Assembly: GCA_002794735.1 (NCBI GenBank)
Contig: NBAZ01000011.1
Location: forward strand, 186,001-250,000
Direction: 5' to 3'
Length of the DNA stretch: 64,000 nucleotides
Source: Pyrrhoderma lamaoense
Taxonomy: Eukaryota > Basidiomycota > Agaricomycetes > Hymenochaetales > Hymenochaetaceae
Positions 59,051-64,000 of the stretch are shown here, in pieces (the first letter of the stretch is position 1; each line of letters begins with the position of its first letter). The notes beneath the pieces were generated by a model that searched no databases, was not told the DNA's origin, and saw nothing but the letters and a program-made list of their open reading frames with translations. The translations under genes were made by a program, and so were the position numbers.

Positions 59051-60547
59051 ATTGACAACTGCGTACGTATTTTGGGAGGCATTAATCCAGTACACTGGCT
59101 TATACTCTTGTTATGCAGATTGTGGGGTGCTGGAACGGTTCAATTGTATCTGTATTATGACGTACGTTCTACCTTCCCTTTGTTCTTAGTTTTCGTGCTT
59201 ATCTCGAACTAGAAATACTCGAGAAAGGATAAATGGTTTTTAAGACTATTTGTATTTGTTGTATGGGCGCTGGATACGACCCTCCAAGTTATTACTATTC
59301 ATTCGAGTTATACGTCTTTCGTGAAGAGTTTTGGAGATTTTGTAGCTCTTCTCGGCTTTGATAAGTAAGTGTACAAAGTATTTTAAACTTACCTTTCTTC
59401 AGATTCACAATATCTTAGAGAGAGTGCGTATGGGTCGATATTTACTGCGATCGTCGATGCCCTCGTTCAGGGTTTCTACTGCGTCCGGATATTCCGCTGT
59501 AAGGCTTCAATTATAAAACTTCGTTTCATACGAGCTTACACATTTTATTCAACTTCCATCCAGTGAGTAGAAAGAACTACATCTTGACTGGTGTGGTTGC
59601 TATCCTCGTCATAACTCAAGCTGCCTTACTCATCACATACTTCGGACTTGTCTATAACTTCACTGTTTTCACTCAACTTGAGAGCGTAATCAAACTTGAG
59701 CATGCCATAAACGCAACACAGGTTGCGGCTGAGCTGCTTCTCTCAGGAACACTCGTCCTTCTTTTACTCCGCAGTCGTTCAGGTGTCAGAAACACTGATA
59801 CAGTCATACACAAACTTGTTATATATACTATCAGCACTGGTTCACTGACGGGCCTGTGTGCAATAATTGCCCTGATAACTGAATTTGCCTCTCCAGATAC
59901 ATACGCCTATGTTCTGCTTGGGTTACTGATACCATCTAGTAAGTAAATGATTCAATTTATCAGAACCCTTCGATTGATCACTTTTTTTTAGTTTATTTGA
60001 ACTCCATGCTCGCATCGTAAGTAATTGATTCAATGTTGAATGATCCAGTGATTGGATGTCCATTGACTCCACGTAAATTGTAGACTAAACTCCCGGAGAG
60101 TCTCCGCGCTGAACTAGAGGGTCGAGATGGAGTCCAAATGTCCATTCGCACGCCATTCCAGGCAGCTGTCAATACTGACCTTTCAGTTGCTACAAGTCAT
60201 GTAGGCATTTTCCATCAACTTGCCGAGACATATTATCTGAACATCATCTTTAGTATGATACAACAGATGGCGATGTCATCAATATCAATATTAATGGCAA
60301 AGCTGATGCCGGTTTTAAGGTTGGTTTATTCTTGTTTGAAGTACAAAAACGCCGATTGAAGTCGTGTTTATCTAGTCACTTAATACCGATTCGTTACCAT
60401 CAACATCAGATTTGGAAGCTGCGTCTGGAATTTCGTCGAAACATCATTATTAATCAATGTATTTCCTACTCTCTTTATATTTATCCTCCTATGGTAGCTC
60501 TAACGACAATATTTATGTTTGATGTGCAATACATGATCGTGATTTAA
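59051..60547 (+). CDS. DUF6534-type seven-helix membrane protein, 5' end unresolved
   Basis: Multi-pass membrane protein of a large agaricomycete family without known function. Recognisable segments in order: WGAGTVQLYLYYD; KDKWFLRLFVFVVWALDTTL with QVITIHSSYTSFVKSF; SIFTAIVDALVQGFYCVRIF; SRKNYILTGVVAILVITQAA; AINATQVAAELLLSGTLVLL; HKLVIYTISTGSLTGLCAII; YAYVLLGLLIPSS then LNSMLASLNSRESLRAEL. Introns are short with good splice sites. The N-terminal exon carrying the start codon and first helix is not identifiable between 58250 and 59118, so the listed start is approximate. At the 3' end, splicing near 60200-60253 gives a hydrophilic tail (YDTTDGDVINININGKADAG); the stop is at 60547 unless another intron intervenes. 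Confidence 0.65.
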
Positions 60548-60666
60548 TCTGTCATAAACTCGTTTTTGTTGGATTCGTGTCATAAAATAAAACAAAAATG
60601 CCCAGTACAATGTTTTAGCTCTAACTAAAAAAAGTAATACATGTGAAAGAAAAAGAGCACAGATTA

Positions 60667-63600
60667 CTATGAGTTAGCCTCTGCCGTCGAACTTAAATTA
60701 AACGGTAACGATGATAGAGGTTTAGTCGTTGGTAAAGGGCCCCAATCGAAGGATGGTACAGTTGAGCTCGGTTTATTTGACGATTGACCAAGTTTTACAG
60801 GTTTGGCATGATGGGTTATTGTACGAGCCACTCGTCTAGAGTACTCACTCGCGGTCTCCGAAGATTGCTGACTCGGAAGCGGGGCAGATCTTCAAGAGGG
60901 GACACTGGTTTACGTGGCTTCAAACTCTCCAGGGTTGGTACCTTTTCCACAGGAGTAACGGCTTGTGTATTTAGTAGAGGCTCTTTTCTGGCCTTAGCCA
61001 AAGCATTTTTCAGCCGTAAAGCACTTCGTTCCGCATTTAAAGCAGCAGCTGTCCATGCAGCTATTGACGGAGTGACATGGGATTGTTTTGTAGATTTGCT
61101 CCCCTCGTTATCATTGCTCGTCGTCGAGGAGGTCGAATCACTGAATTCCTGGCGTTTTTTCCATTTGGAATTTCGAGTACCATGCAAAGCTTCGTCGATG
61201 TCGTCTATATCAAGCCTGGCAACTCGCATAGCCAAAGCCTCAATATACTTGTTTTGAGCTTCAATAGCAGTATCAATGTTTTGATAAGTTCGATTTATTG
61301 TATCTAAAGATGGAGGTCTAAGGATATATGATTGAGTCCGATGAGAAAAGAGTGCTGTAAAAAAGTAGGATTACACACTTTATACTAGCTTTGCCCTTTT
61401 TATGGTCTTCAAGTTTTCTTTTACATTCCTTCAAATGAGCTTCAAGTTGCTCCACTCTGTTACTGACCGCCTAGAAACTGTGTTAAAAAATAGACCAAGA
61501 ATAAAGTTACAATGTACCTGTATCTGCCGTCTGAGCTGATTTTGTGTTTCTGCTACATCCGGTCCAAGTGTCCTAGACTTCAGCATTTTAGAGAATTCTG
61601 GATCAGCCTTTGCTTTCGAGAATCTAACGATCTCCTCCTTCCGTGTTTCGGCTTGTTATGAGAACTAAATTAGACACTAAGACAAGAAAAGCAAAGGAAG
61701 TCTTCACCTTTAAGGAGATTGCTCTCAACTTCTCGTATGAGAGGGAGAAGTTCATCTTTCACAGCATAAGCAGCCAATACGTCCTTTTCTACTCCTTTTG
61801 TAAGTCTAGTAAAGGCCTCCAAATCTCCTAGTAACCATTTGCTACTATTTCCAAGCTCGTCCCTAGAATGCACTAGATTTACTGACCGACCATATACTGA
61901 TCTTATTTCGGCTATTCTCTGACTCTGTTTTCCGAACTAGACAAAAAATTTAGACATGTTTACCAAAACTTTAACGAATGATATTTTTACCATATCTAGA
62001 TCCTCTTGCATTTGTTGGTATAACGTCATGCATTCCTTTTGCATACTGGATTCGAAAGATTGTTGCGCTATTGTCTTCTGTCCCTGCTGTAGTGCTATTG
62101 CTTGAGAGGGTCCTTGTGCATTGCCAAATGTCATGGGCTGTCTACCACCGGGAGGGAGCGGCCCAGTCGTAGCCGAAGAAGGCATAATAAACGGAGCATT
62201 ACCTGCTGCAGCGGATGAAGTAAATGACGGGGGCCTAAAAACTGAGGAAGATGACCCAGGCTGTGATTTGTCTGATGCAGAAACAGAGGGTGGAGCTATA
62301 GGTGTCGAGCTCTGAGATCGATCCTGTGAAATACTTGGTGTAGTCGACTCTTGCTTTACAGGTAGTTGTCCAAACGGTAGCTTGGGAGAAGCAGGGCGAG
62401 CCTTTGGTAGCTTTGAATTAGATGGCGGTATCTGATGATCTATAGTAGAACCCGGTCTTCCAAGATCGGTTGAGTCCTCAGATGGAACTTTCAGATTGGT
62501 CGAAAAAGGAACAGGTTTAGGAAGTATTCCGGAATCTGTTATACCTGCTTTATATGACGGAGGCTGTTTTCCAGATATACCCCCTCCAGAAGAACTTCCA
62601 GTCTTTCCAAATAATGCCGGAGGGGGCGATTTTACAGGTGTAGTAGACTTCTCAATTTCAGGTTCCTCAGGGATGTTAACCATTAGAGGAGCTTTTATGG
62701 AGGTCACTGGTTTAGGGATTTTAGATGCCTTATTGTCACCTGAGTTGAGTTTTTCAGTGGAAGATACAGTGTCCCCCTTGTTGTCACTTTCCTCGATTTC
62801 TCCTTCTTCCAATTCTTCTCCATCTGCATCCTGTTCTCCCTTCTCATTATCATCATTCTCACTATCATCGTCACTGGAACCACTAGAGAAAGACTCCGAC
62901 AAAAACGAATCTTCATCATCGTCATTCTTCTCTGGTTTTTCTTCTTCGCCCACGTTTTGCTCCTCTTCTCCCAAGTTCTGGTCCTCTGAATCAAATGTTC
63001 CATGTGTTGAAGGTGTAGGAGGGAGATTGTCCGGATCAAGTTCATCTGGCTGCTGAACTTCAACAAACGATGAGTCTATTTTTAAACCTTTGTCCCTTCC
63101 TTTTTCGTTCTTCTCTTCTTCTTTTTCTTTTTCGGTGGGCTTCGTTTCAAGTTCTGGATCCTTTTGAGACTTTAACATATCTTTGAATGATGTAGTTTGT
63201 CCTGCAGCTTTGGCGAATGCACTAAAGCCACCTGAAGCGCCACTGAAAGCACTAAAAGCATTGGATGAAGGAGTTGATAACGGCGTAGTACTGATTGGAC
63301 TTGGTGTACTAGGTACTCCGAAAGTAGATGTCCCAAATACTGAGGCTCCTCCAGGAGCAGAAGGCGTACCAAACTTTGGAGTTGTCGAAGCACCACTTGG
63401 TATATAAGAGCTCGATGGCTTAGAGCTACCAGGAGCAAACGCTGAAATCGGCTTGACTGGAGTCGCAAATGCACCAGGAGTAACAGGTTTCGGGTTTGCA
63501 AATGGAGATGTACTTGGAACCTTTGCAGCGGCTCCAAAAGCGCCAAAGCCTTCAGCTGGCTTGAAAACATTTGGCGTTGTGACGAGATTAGCAAAGGCAT

Positions 63601-64000
63601 TGACCGCAGGTCCAGGCGGAGCTTTAAATACTGAAGATGTTCCCGAAGCCGATGCAGCTTGAGATGCAGAATCATTGTTGTCCGTTGGTGTAGGCGATGG
63701 TGGGTTTGAAGAAGGTAACGCTGGTTTTTGTCCAGGAGCAGGACTACCTTCAGGACTAGAACCTGGAGTTTCGGTGCGAGAAGCAGAAGTGGGTGTGCTG
63801 AAGGCGCTAGACTGCTTATTAGGTACAAGGAAGGAGCTACCACCAAAGACATTGGTAGGGTTTGAAGAACCAAATGCGGTAGGTAGTGTTGTAGTACTAG
63901 AAACAGTCGCGTTTTCAGCTGCGGCTGTCGTTATAGGTGTCTCCTTCTTATCCTCGATCGGAGTAGCACTTGTACTCTTATCTGTATCGTCCATCGAGGT
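60667..64000 (-). CDS. FG nucleoporin, Nup159/Nup214-type, partial at right edge
   Basis: Component of the cytoplasmic side of the nuclear pore, acting in mRNA export. The window holds a long FG-repeat region (for example AFGSSNPTNVFGGSSF, FGAFGAAAKVPSTSPFANP, ASVFGTSTFGVPST), then TSFKDMLKSQKDPE, a long acidic Glu/Asp/Ser stretch (about 62750-63100 on the map), a second Pro/Ser-rich part, and a C-terminal coiled coil (QECMTLYQQMQEDLDMVFGK through NQLRRQIQAVSNRVEQLEAH to NKYIEALAMRVARLD). The first in-window Met is 6 bases from the edge and family members have an N-terminal beta-propeller, so the gene very likely continues beyond 64000. Near 60881-60901 the frame must change, at G/C runs, to reach the better C-terminus (SSETASEYSRRVARTITHHA, ending STAEANS at 60667); otherwise it stops at 60816. 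Confidence 0.75.

Noticed and set aside
62496..63056. Plus-strand open frame of 186 codons, Ser-rich
   Set aside because: It is the antisense shadow of the acidic Glu/Asp/Ser region of the nucleoporin; Ser codons mirror the GAA/GAT codons on the other strand.
63172..63873. Minus-strand Leu/Arg-rich open frame of 233 codons
   Set aside because: Out-of-frame shadow of the FG-repeat coding region.

Overview
The window looks like nuclear DNA of a filamentous basidiomycete, most likely an agaricomycete. The genes have many short GT-AG introns (about 40 to 70 bases, with a few longer), TATA boxes 50 to 100 bases before several start codons, and families typical of mushroom-forming fungi: F-box proteins with a divergent repeat-like body, BTB proteins with a cysteine pair, a seven-helix DUF6534-type membrane protein, and a CxxC...WxxHxxxC zinc-binding protein. 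I cannot name the species.

Layout. 1-11.8 kb is gene-free repeat: a ~5.9 kb unit (A), a ~5.1 kb unit (B) and a ~0.6 kb stub (C), in tandem. 12.5-19.9 kb holds three minus-strand genes: two secreted S10 serine carboxypeptidases and an aldo-keto reductase with a C-terminal membrane segment. 21.5-32.3 kb holds an F-box gene, cytidine deaminase, a secreted class 3 lipase, a second F-box gene of the same family (inverted), and a zinc-binding nuclear-type protein. 33.9-46.9 kb is a second repeat block: a ~8.4 kb inverted repeat centred near 38.25 kb (two ~2.3 kb copies per arm) and a fifth copy at 45.6-46.9 kb. One gene (SPRY domain) sits between them. 48.5-55.7 kb is a co-directional run: GH53 galactanase, a Baeyer-Villiger-type flavin monooxygenase, a dienelactone-hydrolase-family enzyme and a HAD phosphatase. 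55.9-64 kb has a BTB gene, a possible small coding fragment, a weak hypothetical gene, the DUF6534-type gene and an FG nucleoporin of the Nup159/Nup214 type that reaches the right edge.

Functionally the gene islands are mostly secreted depolymerases (two carboxypeptidases, lipase, galactanase) and oxidative or hydrolytic catabolic enzymes, as expected of a plant-matter degrader, with housekeeping genes mixed in.

The most unusual content is the repeat family. It seems to code for nothing, yet its copies keep a TATA box, a pyrimidine-rich leader, an intron-like 3' splice site, a motif around GCGCATCCCTTGGTTCGA, and one or two ~100 bp near-perfect palindromes with the core GGTGTAATCAGACATAAT. 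The few bases in the palindrome loop occur in both orientations in copies whose flanks have the same orientation.

A caution: in at least five genes the reading frame slips by one base at a short homopolymer, without room for an intron. Splitting these genes or calling them pseudogenes would probably be wrong; base-level assembly errors are the simplest explanation. All exon structures given here were read by eye.
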